A DNA stretch of 64,000 nt from JBNPEO01 sp050490315 (GCF_050490315.1 NZ_JBNPEO010000006.1:62001-126000); one strand, 5' to 3'. Positions 41,088-50,678 are shown, counted from the stretch's first letter. Translations and numbers: made by a program. The notes: a model not told the origin generated them from the sequence alone.

Positions 41088-41906
41088 ATGATGCGGTTAG
41101 TAGCAAGTGATATTGACGGAACCATCCTCAGCCATGATGGCCACATTAGCGAGCGGACTGTTAAGGCATTCCATGCGTGCCGGGACGCCGGGGTGGAAGT
41201 GGTGTTTGTGACAGGCCGTCCACCACGCTGGCTGACTCCGCTGCAAGAGCAGCTCGGCCACACTGGGACTGTCATTTGTTCCAACGGGGCTGTGGTGTGG
41301 GATCTTGAATCGGACAAAGTCATTGACGCCAAGGGCTTGGATCTTGCCACAGTCCTTGAGCTGCGCCGTATTGTGAGCGAGGTCCGCCCCGAGGCCCGTT
41401 TTGCTGCCGAGACGCTGGGCGGATTTCACTTGGAGCCGGACTTTATTGAGCCCGGCACCGTTCGCGCACTGGACCACATTGTTCCTGCGCCCCTTGAGGA
41501 GACCCTCAGCCCGGAGGAGACGGTGGTCAAGTTTATGGCGATCAGCGCCAACGGCACTGCCGACGCATTCTTGGCTGAGGTTAGTCCCGCGGTCGAACAT
41601 TTGGCAACGGTAACCCACTCAGCGCCCGGAACCGCACTACTGGAAATCTCTCTGCCAGGCCTGAACAAGGCGGTCACGTTGGCCGAGTACGCCGCGCAGT
41701 TGGGGATTGATGCAGCGGATGTGGTGGCGTTTGGGGACATGCCCAACGATGTCCAGATGCTCGCGTGGGCGGGGCAGGGTTATGCGATGGCGAGCGGTCA
41801 CCCCGAGGCGATCGCCGCGGCAGGGCAGCAAGCACCGCACTTTGACGACGACGGCGTGGCCCAGATTCTGGAGCAAAAGCTCGCCGAATTACTCGCTGGC
41901 CGCTGA
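41088..41906 (+). CDS. HAD-superfamily phosphatase (Cof type)
   Basis: 272 residues with HAD motifs I (VASDIDGTIL), II (FVTGRPPRW), and III/IV (KAVTLAEYAAQLGIDAADVVAFGDMPNDVQML). The C2B cap and overall size match Cof/YidA-type phosphatases of sugar phosphates or flavin nucleotides. The start is ATG 41088 (or 41091). The gene for GDPD follows directly after its stop. Confidence 0.92.
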   Translation: MMRLVASDIDGTILSHDGHISERTVKAFHACRDAGVEVVFVTGRPPRWLTPLQEQLGHTGTVICSNGAVVWDLESDKVIDAKGLDLATVLELRRIVSEVRPEARFAAETLGGFHLEPDFIEPGTVRALDHIVPAPLEETLSPEETVVKFMAISANGTADAFLAEVSPAVEHLATVTHSAPGTALLEISLPGLNKAVTLAEYAAQLGIDAADVVAFGDMPNDVQMLAWAGQGYAMASGHPEAIAAAGQQAPHFDDDGVAQILEQKLAELLAGR

Positions 41907-41907
41907 G

Positions 41908-42684
41908 ATGCTGGAGTACTTCCAGCACGATGAGCGCCCTGGCAAACCCTTAGCGCTGGCACATCGAGGCTTCTCGCTGGACGGTCTGGAAAACTCTCTG
42001 GCAGCGTTCCGGGCCGCAGCTGAGCTGGGGTTTGTGCACCTCGAAACGGATGTTCACACCACTGCCGACGGGGTGCTGCTGGTGTTTCATGATCAGACGC
42101 TGGACCGGGTCACTGACAGTACAGGCAAAATTTCTGAGCTGACCGCAGCAGAGGTGTCACAGGCACGGATCGGCGGCATTGAACCTGTACCCACGCTGGT
42201 TGAGTTGCTGGAAGCTGTTCCCAACGCCAAACTGAACTTGGACGTTAAGGACTCCGGATCGGTGGAGACCTTGGCTGCGCTCATTGAAGAGCATGGATTG
42301 CATCACCGAGTCTTGGTGGCGTCGTTTTCAGACAAGCGCCGCCGGGCAGTGCTCAAACGCCTGAGCCGCAGGACAGCCTCATCTGGGGGTATGCTCACCA
42401 CCGCCGTTTTTGTCTTGTTTGGCGGTCTGCTTCCGGACCGAATGTTAAGACGCATTTTGCGCGATGTGGATGTGTTCCAAGTGCCCCGAAACTACGGCCG
42501 GCTCAAGGTGGTCACCGCTGCGCGGGTGGCTCGCGCGCACCGTCTTGACGTGCAGATTCACGTCTGGACAATCAACGACGCCCCGACCATGCACAAACTC
42601 TTAGACCTTGGCGTGGACGGAATTGTGAGCGACCGAGCTGACATTCTGCGGGAAGTTCTCGAGGCTCGCGGAGACTGGCTCTAG
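41908..42684 (+). CDS. Glycerophosphodiester phosphodiesterase
   Basis: 258 residues of the GDPD TIM barrel: LALAHRGFSLDGLENSLAAF with catalytic His, HLETDVHTTADGVLLVFHDQTLDRVTD with the metal-binding Glu/Asp and second His, LNLDVKDSG, and DVQIHVWTINDAP near the end. It splits glycerophosphodiesters into glycerol 3-phosphate and an alcohol. The start ATG 41908 lies one base after the HAD gene's TGA. No signal peptide is seen. Confidence 0.93.
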   Translation: MLEYFQHDERPGKPLALAHRGFSLDGLENSLAAFRAAAELGFVHLETDVHTTADGVLLVFHDQTLDRVTDSTGKISELTAAEVSQARIGGIEPVPTLVELLEAVPNAKLNLDVKDSGSVETLAALIEEHGLHHRVLVASFSDKRRRAVLKRLSRRTASSGGMLTTAVFVLFGGLLPDRMLRRILRDVDVFQVPRNYGRLKVVTAARVARAHRLDVQIHVWTINDAPTMHKLLDLGVDGIVSDRADILREVLEARGDWL

Positions 42685-42730
42685 AACATTCGTCTACTTA
42701 CTGAGTCGGTGTAACTGGCAAGATGGTGTG

Positions 42731-43897
42731 ATGCGCATTCTCATCGCACCAGACAAGTTCAAAGGCTCCCTGAGCGCGGCCGAGGCAGCCTCGGCCATTG
42801 CAGAAGGTGTCCTGCGGGTTTATCCCGATGCAATCGTCACCCAGTTCCCCGTTGCCGACGGCGGCGAAGGAACTCTGGAGGCCGCAATTGCGGCAGGCTA
42901 CGAGGAGAAACTCAGTGCCGTCGTCGGGCCGATCCTCAAGCCCACCGGCGCTGCATGGGCGCTGCGGACTGACGCGTTTGGCACCTCCACCGCGATTGTG
43001 GAAACCTCCCAAGCGTCCGGCCTCGCGTTGGTGGATGAGGGCATGCTGGACGCGAGCGGCAAGCCAACCCCAGAGGCCGCACTGCGCGCGCACAGTTACG
43101 GTTGCGGCCAGCTGATTGCTTCCGCGCTGGACGCCGGGGCCACTGAGATTGTGTTGGGTTTGGGAGGTTCTGCCATGTCCGACGGCGGATCCGGCGCTTT
43201 GCGTGCCTTGGGACTCAAACCACTTGACGCTTCCGGGAACGTGGTGCCGTTGGGCGGCGGATCCCTGATCGATGTGGTGTCAGTGGACACGTCCGCCCTT
43301 GATCCGCGCCTGAGTGCCGTGAAAATCCGCCTCGCTGTGGACGTTCAGCACCCGATCTTTGGTGGGGGCCGGACCGGAAGCGAAGGCGCCGCACACGTAT
43401 TCGGGCCGCAAAAAGGTGCCGATGAGGACGGTGTGGAACTCCTCGACGCTGGACTGCGCAACTGGGCCTCGGTGATCCGCCAAGCCACCGGCCGGGACGT
43501 TAACGTGCCCGGTGCCGGTGCTGCTGGCGGATTCCCAGCAGCATTCCTCGGTTTCTCCAACGCCACTCTGGAAGAAGGCTTTGGCCTAGTGGCATCCCTG
43601 ACCGGCTTGGCACCCGTTTTGGCCGAAGCTGACCTGGTGATCACCGGGGAAGGCTCTCTGGATGCGCAGTCCCTCGAAGGCAAAGCCCCTATTGCCTTGG
43701 CTGATGCGGCCAGTGGGCGGGGGATTCCTGTGCTGGCAGTAGCTGGGCGAATTCTGGTAACGCCCGAGGAACTGGCCGAACACGGAATAGACGCCGCCGT
43801 TCAGTTGTTGGACTTAGCGCCAAGTCCCGCCGCGGCGCAGTCCGAAGCCGCAAAATATCTCACCCTGGCCACCCAGCAAGTGCTGGAAGGAGCCTAG
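42731..43897 (+). CDS. Glycerate kinase (GarK/GlxK family)
   Basis: 388 residues with the glycerate kinase type 1 fold: IAPDKFKGSLSAAEAASAIAEG, PVADGGEGTLEAAI, LGLGGSAMSDGGSGALRALG, GGRTGSEGAAHVFGPQKGA and ITGEGSLDAQSLEGKAP. It phosphorylates D-glycerate with ATP, usually at position 2, feeding glycolysis. ATG 42731 is preferred over the adjacent GTG at 42728. Confidence 0.93.
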   Translation: MRILIAPDKFKGSLSAAEAASAIAEGVLRVYPDAIVTQFPVADGGEGTLEAAIAAGYEEKLSAVVGPILKPTGAAWALRTDAFGTSTAIVETSQASGLALVDEGMLDASGKPTPEAALRAHSYGCGQLIASALDAGATEIVLGLGGSAMSDGGSGALRALGLKPLDASGNVVPLGGGSLIDVVSVDTSALDPRLSAVKIRLAVDVQHPIFGGGRTGSEGAAHVFGPQKGADEDGVELLDAGLRNWASVIRQATGRDVNVPGAGAAGGFPAAFLGFSNATLEEGFGLVASLTGLAPVLAEADLVITGEGSLDAQSLEGKAPIALADAASGRGIPVLAVAGRILVTPEELAEHGIDAAVQLLDLAPSPAAAQSEAAKYLTLATQQVLEGA

Positions 43898-43931
43898 TTC
43901 TGAGTGTAGGGACAGGAACAATAGGAGAACT

Positions 43932-44975
43932 ATGACTACCGTCAACGCCTACGTGGCACCATCCGCTGGTGCACCACTAGAAGCAACCACCATTGAGCGC
44001 CGAGAAGTGGGACCCCATGACGTCCTGATTGACATCAAGTTCGCCGGCATTTGCCACTCGGACATCCACACCGTTCGCGGTGACTGGGGCCCCCAGCAGT
44101 ACCCGCTGGCACCGGGCCACGAAATCGCCGGAATCGTTGCTGCAGTTGGCTCCGAAGTAACTCGCCACAAGGTGGGCGATCGCGTTGGTGTTGGCTGTAT
44201 GGTCAACTCCTGCGGCGAGTGTGTGAATTGTGAAAAGGGCGAAGAGCAGTACTGCCTCAAGGGCAACGTGGGCACCTACGGCTCAGTTGACCGTGATGGC
44301 ACCATCACCCAGGGCGGCTACACCACCGCCGTAGTGGTGACCGAAAACTTTGTGGTCTCCATCCCGGACGGCCTTGAACTAGACGTTGCTGCTCCGCTTT
44401 TGTGCGCCGGCATCACCACCTTCTCCCCTCTGAACCACTGGAACGCCGGCCCCGGCAAAAAGGTTGGTGTGATTGGTTTGGGTGGACTTGGCCACATGGC
44501 CGTGCAGATTGCGCACGCCATGGGTGCCGAGGTGACTGTGCTGTCGCAGACGCTCAACAAGAAGGAAGATGGCCTGAGCTTGGGCGCAGACCACTACTAC
44601 GCCACGAGCGATCCGGAGACGTTCAAACAGCTGGCTGGCTCCTTGGATCTGATCATCAACACGGTTTCCGCCAAGTTGGATATCAGCGCTTACTTGCAGC
44701 TGTTGGCACTCGATGGGACCTTGGTCAGCGTTGGTGCCCCGCCGGAGCCCCTGCCGGTTCAGGCATTCTCGCTGATCGGTGCACGCCGATCCTTCGCCGG
44801 ATCAGCTATTGGTGGCATCCGCGAAACCCAGGAGATGCTCAACTTCTGCGCCGAGCACGGTATTGGTGCCAAAATCGAAGTCATCTCGGCTGACCAGATC
44901 AATGAGGCCTACGAGCGCGTTTTGAAGTCTGACGTTCGCTACCGCTTTGTCATCGACACGGCAACGCTGAACTAA
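43932..44975 (+). CDS. Zinc-dependent NAD(P) alcohol dehydrogenase (CAD/YahK-like)
   Basis: 347 residues of the medium-chain dehydrogenase family. The catalytic zinc ligands are in CHSDIHT and GHE, the structural zinc cysteines in CGECVNCEKGEEQYC, and the Rossmann motif is VGVIGLGGLGHMAVQIAHAMG. The closest described enzymes reduce aldehydes with NADPH. Start ATG 43932 with AGGAG upstream. It is followed by a bidirectional terminator. Confidence 0.93.
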   Translation: MTTVNAYVAPSAGAPLEATTIERREVGPHDVLIDIKFAGICHSDIHTVRGDWGPQQYPLAPGHEIAGIVAAVGSEVTRHKVGDRVGVGCMVNSCGECVNCEKGEEQYCLKGNVGTYGSVDRDGTITQGGYTTAVVVTENFVVSIPDGLELDVAAPLLCAGITTFSPLNHWNAGPGKKVGVIGLGGLGHMAVQIAHAMGAEVTVLSQTLNKKEDGLSLGADHYYATSDPETFKQLAGSLDLIINTVSAKLDISAYLQLLALDGTLVSVGAPPEPLPVQAFSLIGARRSFAGSAIGGIRETQEMLNFCAEHGIGAKIEVISADQINEAYERVLKSDVRYRFVIDTATLN

Positions 44976-44989
44976 CAGGAACCGCTACA

Positions 44990-45036
44990 AAATAGGACAT
45001 CCGCACCCGAATCCCGGGTGCGGATGTCCATTTTTG
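44990..45036. terminator. Bidirectional intrinsic terminator between convergent genes
   Basis: GGACATCCGCACCCG (from 44995) pairs with CGGGTGCGGATGTCC across a short loop, followed by ATTTTTG on the plus strand and TATTTTG on the minus strand. It serves the alcohol dehydrogenase and the metallophosphatase genes, which converge here. Confidence 0.9.
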
Positions 45037-45083
45037 TAGCGGCATCGAGAGTACGACGTCGGCACTCACCCCAGTGGGTGGGT

Positions 45084-45899
45084 TCAGTGTGCCTTGGGTG
45101 GAATTAGCTCGAAAACAAGGCAGGGTCCGCCGTCGTACAGCCCGGCGTCAATATCCACGGCGAGACCGCCTGCGTACTCCTCCGGCCCGGCAGTCTCGAA
45201 TGCTAGGTACCCGTGCACCTCGGAAATGATGCTGTGCCCGTGGATGATCCGCTCGCCGCCCAAAGAATTGAGCATACTCACCGAATTTGTGTGGCCCTGA
45301 ACTCCACGGAATGCCCCACGCGTGGTCATCCGAGCCCACACATTCCACAGCTGTTCAAGGTTCTCGCTGCGCAGTGCCGCCCCAATAGTGGTGTTGACTT
45401 CACTCACCGTTGAACCAAATTCCAAGTACGCCGTGGTGTCCGAATGCAGCAACAATTCAGTCCCGGCTAAGGCCACCGCTGGCCGGTCCATAAGCCACTG
45501 GACATGACGGGGGGACAGCCCCTCCTGGTCAGAATTTTGGCCGCCATTGCGCACCCATGATGCGTGAAAATTCCGTGGACCCGTGGCCGTTTCCAACGCC
45601 TGGGTCCCAAACAACTTGGTGCCCAACGCCAGCACCTCATGATTGCCCAGAAGTGCGTGAACACCACCGCCAGCTTCGCGGGCGGAGACCTCCAGCTGCA
45701 TCAACACGTCAATGACACCCAGCCCGTGGGGACCCCGGTCTAGGTAGTCCCCGAGGAAGTACACGTGCGAGTTGCCACCTTGCCAGCGGCCCACCGAATC
45801 AACCAGCCCTTGCCACGAGAGCTCCTCTAGGAGAGGTTTTAGGGCGCCGTGGATATCACCTACGGCAAAGTAGCGGGCTGATTCGGCGGGTTCGATCAT
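45084..45899 (-). CDS. Metallophosphoesterase (PPP-type phosphatase)
   Basis: 271 residues. Metal-site motifs are in order: GDIHG (FAVGDIHGALK), GDYLDRG (FLGDYLDRGPHG) and GNHE (LLGNHEVLALG), with a later HGHS (IHGHSIISEVHGYLA). This is the pattern of PPP-family protein or diadenosine-tetraphosphatase-like phosphatases. The substrate is unknown. It starts 4 bp after the uracil permease stop on the same strand. Confidence 0.9.
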   Translation of the reverse strand: MIEPAESARYFAVGDIHGALKPLLEELSWQGLVDSVGRWQGGNSHVYFLGDYLDRGPHGLGVIDVLMQLEVSAREAGGGVHALLGNHEVLALGTKLFGTQALETATGPRNFHASWVRNGGQNSDQEGLSPRHVQWLMDRPAVALAGTELLLHSDTTAYLEFGSTVSEVNTTIGAALRSENLEQLWNVWARMTTRGAFRGVQGHTNSVSMLNSLGGERIIHGHSIISEVHGYLAFETAGPEEYAGGLAVDIDAGLYDGGPCLVFELIPPKAH

Positions 45900-45902
45900 G
45901 CG

Positions 45903-47267
45903 CTAGCGCTTCTTCTTGGTGGCAGCTTTAGCGGCTCGCGCTGCCATCCGCTCGGCGATTGGCTCACCCTTATGGGAGACCGGGCCCTCAGTCTCGGGGT
46001 CAGAGACTGTACCCCGAGCCTTCGCGATGGCCTTCATACCGTGGTAGATCAGCAAGGCAGCGGCTGAGCCCAACGCAATACCGGTGAACTTGAGCGAGCC
46101 AATGGTCCAGGTGTAATCCGCAATACCAATAATGAGTGCCACGGCGGCGGTGGTCAGGTTCACAGAGTTAGAGAAGTTCACCCGGTTCTGGACCCAAATC
46201 TTCACACCCAGCACACCGATCATGCCGTACAACATGGTGGCCGCGCCGCCCAAAACACCGGCCGGAACCGTGGCAATGAGCGCACCGAACTTGGGCGAGA
46301 AGCTCAGCAGAATCGCGAACAAACCAGCAACCCAGTAAGCAGCAGTGGAGTACACCTTGGTCGCAGCCATCACACCAATGTTTTCGGCGTAGGTGGTGGT
46401 GCCAGAACCGCCGCCCAAACCGGCCAGCACCGTAGCGGCACCGTCAGCCATCAGTGCGCGGCCGGAGACGCCGTCGAGGTTTTGACCAGTCATGGCAGCC
46501 ACCGACTTTACGTGCCCGATGTTCTCAGCCACGAGCACCAACACCACTGGCACAAACAGGCCCACTACACCAACGTGGAATTCGGGCGTTTGGAAGTGTG
46601 GCAGGCCAATCCAATCGGCTGCATTGACGGTGGTGTAGTCCACTTCACCGCGGATGTTGGCCACAATGTAGCCCACCACCACACCCACCAGGATGTTCAA
46701 GCGGCCAATGATTCCGCGGAACAGTACTGTCACCAAAATGATGGTCACCAGAGTCAGCAGAGCGGTGATTGGTGCAGCGTCAAAGTTGTTTTTCGCGGCT
46801 GAGGCCAGGTTCAGTCCAATCAGCGCCACAATGGTTCCGGTGACGATCGGGGGCATCAACCGGTTGATCCATGCGGCGCCAAACTTTTGGACCACCACAC
46901 CAATCAAAGCCAGGACGGCGCCAGCCATCACCACACCGCCCAAGGCGCCAGCAACACCGAATTGCTCTTGTGAGGCCGCGATGGGGGCAATAAAGGCAAA
47001 GCTGGAACCCAAGTAGCTGGGTACCTTGCCGGCGGTGATGATCAGGAAGAGGATGGTGCCCACACCCGAGAAAAACAGGGTGGTGGCCGGGGGCATGTGG
47101 GTCAGGATGGGCACCAAGAACGTGGCACCGAACATGGCCACCACGTGCTGCATACCAATGCCGATGGTCAACGGCCAGGCGAGGCGCTCTTGCGGAGCCA
47201 CCACCTCGCCGGGGCGCACGGACTTGCCGTCGCCGTGAAGGGTCCATTTGGTTCCGAGCAGGCTCAA
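45903..47267 (-). CDS. Uracil permease (NCS2/UraA family)
   Basis: 454 residues, with about 14 membrane segments and NCS2 motifs: LTIGIGMQHVVAMFGATFLVP, FAFIAPI, LVAENIGHVKSVAAMTGQNL and GGGSGTTTYAENIGVMAATKV. It imports uracil or xanthine-type bases with protons. The start is a TTG at 47267 with AAAGG nine bases upstream. The C terminus is Arg/Lys/Ala rich. The neighbouring divergent RutE-like gene suggests a pyrimidine link. Confidence 0.92.
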   Translation of the reverse strand: MSLLGTKWTLHGDGKSVRPGEVVAPQERLAWPLTIGIGMQHVVAMFGATFLVPILTHMPPATTLFFSGVGTILFLIITAGKVPSYLGSSFAFIAPIAASQEQFGVAGALGGVVMAGAVLALIGVVVQKFGAAWINRLMPPIVTGTIVALIGLNLASAAKNNFDAAPITALLTLVTIILVTVLFRGIIGRLNILVGVVVGYIVANIRGEVDYTTVNAADWIGLPHFQTPEFHVGVVGLFVPVVLVLVAENIGHVKSVAAMTGQNLDGVSGRALMADGAATVLAGLGGGSGTTTYAENIGVMAATKVYSTAAYWVAGLFAILLSFSPKFGALIATVPAGVLGGAATMLYGMIGVLGVKIWVQNRVNFSNSVNLTTAAVALIIGIADYTWTIGSLKFTGIALGSAAALLIYHGMKAIAKARGTVSDPETEGPVSHKGEPIAERMAARAAKAATKKKR

Positions 47268-47486
47268 AAGGAGCGCCTTTCGCTATCAAGAAATTAGGCT
47301 GACAATCCGTCAGGGGTTCGGATGCAACTTTACTGTGCAGCACGCTGTGCTGAATATCACGTCCATAAATGGGAAGCACAAACGAGACCACGGTGTTGAC
47401 GCCAAGGAAACGACGCGAATATTGGCGCCGCACCATTCGGATCACTCTTCTGATCCAGCCATCCCAGGTCTTTCCCAAGGAGTCCC

Positions 47487-48092
47487 ATGAGCATCGCCCA
47501 CGAAGAAGCCGTCCTCGACGCAACCGCCATCAACACCCTGTTTGCCGAGGCACGCACCGCGAACTCCTTCACCGGTGAAGTCACCGAGGAACAAGCTCAG
47601 GCCATTTACGAACTGACAAAGTTTGGCCCCACGGCGTTCAACTCCCAGCCACTGCGAGTCACCTACGTGCGTTCTGCCGAAGCCCGCGCTGCCCTCGTGG
47701 ACAACATGGCTCGTGGCAACCAAGCCAAAACCGCTTCAGCCCCCTTAGTTGCAGTGCTCAGCTTTGACACCGCGTGGCACGAACGCTGGGATGCTTTTAT
47801 GCCAGGTTTCAACGCCCCGAAAGCCATGTTCGACGCCGACCAGGCCGTCACCGCAGCCACGGGTAACAACAACGCCCACCTGCAGGCCGGCTACTTCATC
47901 ATGGCCGTGCGCGCACTGGGCTTAGCCGCTGGCCCCATGACCGGCGCCAACTTCGCCGGCATTGACGCTCAGCTCTTCCCCGAGGGAGACCAGAAGTCAT
48001 TTATGGTGATCAACATTGGCCAGCCTGGTGAAGATGCATGGGGCGACGCCAAGCCGAAGTTTGACTACAAGGATGCTGTACGCACCGTCTAA
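47487..48092 (+). CDS. Malonic semialdehyde reductase / RutE-type nitroreductase
   Basis: 201 residues of the nitroreductase fold in the HadB/RutE subfamily: LFAEARTANSFTGEVTEEQAQAIYELTKFGPTAFNSQP N-terminally, SFDTAWHERW in the middle, and LQAGYFIMAVRALGLAAGPMTG with the FMN-binding region. It reduces malonic semialdehyde to 3-hydroxypropionate in uracil breakdown. It is divergent from the uracil permease. Start ATG 47487 with AAGGAG upstream. Confidence 0.9.
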   Translation: MSIAHEEAVLDATAINTLFAEARTANSFTGEVTEEQAQAIYELTKFGPTAFNSQPLRVTYVRSAEARAALVDNMARGNQAKTASAPLVAVLSFDTAWHERWDAFMPGFNAPKAMFDADQAVTAATGNNNAHLQAGYFIMAVRALGLAAGPMTGANFAGIDAQLFPEGDQKSFMVINIGQPGEDAWGDAKPKFDYKDAVRTV

Positions 48093-48107
48093 ATTTCCCC
48101 CCATTGG

Positions 48108-48157
48108 CTCGCAAGTGTGGCTCCACTCGCCCTTGAGTGGAGCCACACTTGCGAGCG
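48108..48157. repeat. Perfect 22-bp hairpin between convergent genes
   Basis: GCTCGCAAGTGTGGCTCCAC plus TC (48108-48129) is the exact reverse complement of 48136-48157, with a 6-nt loop. The rutE-like gene and pgm converge on it. There is no T tract on either side, so it is a poor classical terminator; it could be a repeat element or a factor-independent RNA end without a U run. The rest of the gap (48158-48272) shows a short GCCTCCAGC / GCTGGAGGC pairing. Confidence 0.75.
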
Positions 48158-48272
48158 GACTGGGTGCGGGGGACGCAAAATGCCTCCAGCACGATGGGGG
48201 ACACGCTGGAGGCATCACGCGGACGCAATTTAGCTGGCAAGAACTCGGCTACGCCCGGAACCACAAATTAGC

Positions 48273-49940
48273 CTAGCCGATGACCCCATCCACAAGAGCC
48301 TTCGCCTCGGCCTGAACCAAAGCCAAATGCTCAGCGCCCTTAAATGACTCGGCATAGATCTTGTAAACGTCCTCAGTACCCGAGGGACGAGCCGCGAACC
48401 ACGCGTTCTCGGTCACAACCTTGAGCCCGCCAATGGCCGCGCCATTGCCGGGAGCCTCGGTGAGTTTCGCGGTGATCTGCTCGCCAGCCAACTCGGTTGC
48501 AGTGACATCTGAAGCGGAGAGCTTCCCCAAAGCCGCTTTTTGCTCCCGGTTAGCCGCAGCATCAATACGCGCATACACCGGATCGCCAAACTGATCCGTG
48601 AGCCCGGTGTACAACTCCGACGGCGACTTGCCCGTCACGGCCGTAATCTCCGAAGCCAGCAGGGCCAGCAAAATGCCGTCCTTATCCGTGGTCCACACCG
48701 AGCCGTCCATTTTGTTGAAGGACGCGCCAGCTGACTCTTCGCCACCAAAAGCGCCCTCACCGGACAACAACCCCGGAACAAACCACTTAAAGCCCACCGG
48801 CACTTCAACCAGCTTGCGGCCCAAACCTTCTGCCACCCGGTCAATGATCGAGGAGGAAACCAAGGTTTTGCCGACCACTGAGGCGGGGTTCCAGCCCTGA
48901 CGGTTCCGGTACAAATAATCAATCGCGACGGCGAGGTAATGGTTCGGGTTCATGAGCCCACCCTTGCCGTTAATCACCGGGGTGACGATCCCGTGGCGGT
49001 CCGCATCGGCGTCGTTCCCGGTGGCAATATCAAAAGGCGACTTCCCGGCGTCGTCCGCTTTCATCCGAGCAATCAATGACGCCATGGCGTTGGGTGAGGA
49101 GCAATCCATGCGGATCTTCTCATCCCAGTCCAAAGTCATAAAGGCCCACTGCGGGTCCACCGTGGGGTTCACCACTGTCAGATCCAAGTGGTGGCGCTCG
49201 CCGATTTCGCCCCAATAATCCACCGACGCGCCGCCCAAGGGGTCAGCACCAATCCGCAAACCAGCGTTCCGGATGGCGTCCAGGTCCAAAACTGAGGGCA
49301 GGTCATCTACGTAGCTTGAGAGGAAATCGAACTTGCCAACGTTCTCCGAATTCAGGGCCTCAGCAATGGGAATGCGTTGGACCCCGCGAAGCCCATTTTC
49401 AAGCAGCTCATTGGCTCGGTTAGCAATCCAGGCGGTGGCGTCAGTATCTGCCGGACCACCGTGAGGCGGGTTGTATTTGAAGCCGCCATCACCGGGCGGG
49501 TTGTGGCTGGGAGTAACAACAATGCCGTCAGCCTGGTCCAAGTGACCGGCGTTGTTGTATTTCAAAATCGCGTGACTCAAGGCCGGTGTGGGGGTGTAAC
49601 CATGGCGAGCATCAATCAGGACGTGAACCCCGTTGGCTGCAAGAACTTCAAGGGCAGTGTTCTGTGCCGGTTCGCTCAACGCGTGAGTGTCCTTGGCCAA
49701 ATACAGTGGGCCGATGATTCCCTGAGCTGCGCGGTATTCAACAATTGCCTGTGTGATCGCGGCAATGTGCTGCTCATTAAAAGAGGACTTTAAACTGGAC
49801 CCGCGGTGACCGGAAGTACCAAACGCCACTCGTTGAGAGGGATCGCTGGGATCCGGAATGACGTCAAAATACGCGTCAAGCAAAGCGGTCAGATCCACAA
49901 GGTCTGAAGGTAGGGCTACAGTGCCCGCTCGGTTAGCCAT
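48273..49940 (-). CDS. pgm: Phosphoglucomutase (alpha-D-glucose phosphate-specific)
   Basis: 555 residues, the usual Pgm size. Motifs are VAFGTSGHRGSSLKSSFNE at the N terminus, the phosphoserine loop TPSHNPPGDGGFKYN, the metal-binding DADADRHG (ATGNDADADRHGIV), the sugar-binding GGEESAGAS and the phosphate-binding RPSGTEDVYKIY. It interconverts glucose 1- and 6-phosphate, linking glycogen/trehalose and cell-wall sugar metabolism to glycolysis. Start ATG 49940. Confidence 0.95.
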   Translation of the reverse strand: MANRAGTVALPSDLVDLTALLDAYFDVIPDPSDPSQRVAFGTSGHRGSSLKSSFNEQHIAAITQAIVEYRAAQGIIGPLYLAKDTHALSEPAQNTALEVLAANGVHVLIDARHGYTPTPALSHAILKYNNAGHLDQADGIVVTPSHNPPGDGGFKYNPPHGGPADTDATAWIANRANELLENGLRGVQRIPIAEALNSENVGKFDFLSSYVDDLPSVLDLDAIRNAGLRIGADPLGGASVDYWGEIGERHHLDLTVVNPTVDPQWAFMTLDWDEKIRMDCSSPNAMASLIARMKADDAGKSPFDIATGNDADADRHGIVTPVINGKGGLMNPNHYLAVAIDYLYRNRQGWNPASVVGKTLVSSSIIDRVAEGLGRKLVEVPVGFKWFVPGLLSGEGAFGGEESAGASFNKMDGSVWTTDKDGILLALLASEITAVTGKSPSELYTGLTDQFGDPVYARIDAAANREQKAALGKLSASDVTATELAGEQITAKLTEAPGNGAAIGGLKVVTENAWFAARPSGTEDVYKIYAESFKGAEHLALVQAEAKALVDGVIG

Positions 49941-50087
49941 GTGTACAGCATGCCAGAGTGTATTGAATGGGGAAATGCCCGTCAGCCATGTGGACTCAAC
50001 GGGGCTATTATGACGTTGGCGGTAGGCTGGGGTAACGACGTTTCAAGCGTTTCGCGAGCCTGCAAAGCGCCTAATTCAAGGGGAAAT

Positions 50088-50678
50088 ATGAGCGACATGT
50101 ACAGCGGCGGCAACGAAGCTAACAAACCGGTTCCTCCAGTGCCTCCGGTTCCCCCGTACACGGCCGCCACCCCGCCAGTGCCACCTGCCGCCGGGACTCC
50201 AGTGCCGCCGTCGTACGGTCAGCAACCGGGAGGATACCAAAACACTGGTTACCAAAACGACGGATACCCAAGCGCGCCCCAGAATAATGGCTATCAGAAC
50301 CAAGGTTTTCAGAACCCCGGTTACCAAAACCAGGGCCAACCGAACGTTTACCACAACCCGGGCTTCCAGAATCAGGGTTTCCAGAACCCCAACCCCTATG
50401 GCCAGCCCGCATACTTCGGCATGCCAGCGGAACCCAAGGGCCTGAGTATTGCTGCGATGGTGCTCGGAATTGTGTCAGTTTTCACTGCGGGTTGGCTCAT
50501 CTTGCCTGAAATTGCCGCCATCATTTTGGGCCACATTGCCTTGAAGAAAGAGCCCGCTGGCAAAGGAATGGCGTTGACGGGTCTCATCTGTGGCTACGTG
50601 GTTGTTGCCGGGTGGGTGGTTATTCTGGCAATCTTCCTGGTCCTGGGGGCTGCGGCCGGTCCAGGTTTGTCTAACTAG
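50088..50678 (+). CDS. DUF4190 membrane protein with a Gln/Asn/Gly/Tyr-rich repeat N terminus
   Basis: 196 residues, starting at ATG 50088 with AAGGGGA upstream. Residues 10-40 are proline/valine-rich (VPPVPPYTAATPP). Residues 45-100 repeat G-[YF]-Q-N (GYQNTGYQNDGYP, GFQNPGYQNQG, GFQNQGFQNP). The C-terminal part has two membrane helices of the DUF4190 type (LSIAAMVLGIVSVFTAGWLI, GLICGYVVVAGWVVILAIFLVL). The low-complexity N terminus may phase-separate or bind partners; function unknown. Confidence 0.85.
   Translation: MSDMYSGGNEANKPVPPVPPVPPYTAATPPVPPAAGTPVPPSYGQQPGGYQNTGYQNDGYPSAPQNNGYQNQGFQNPGYQNQGQPNVYHNPGFQNQGFQNPNPYGQPAYFGMPAEPKGLSIAAMVLGIVSVFTAGWLILPEIAAIILGHIALKKEPAGKGMALTGLICGYVVVAGWVVILAIFLVLGAAAGPGLSN

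Noticed and set aside
41707..41907. Extended start for the glycerophosphodiesterase inside the HAD gene
   Set aside because: The upstream part is Arg-rich antiphase sequence; the family's N terminus begins right at ATG 41908.
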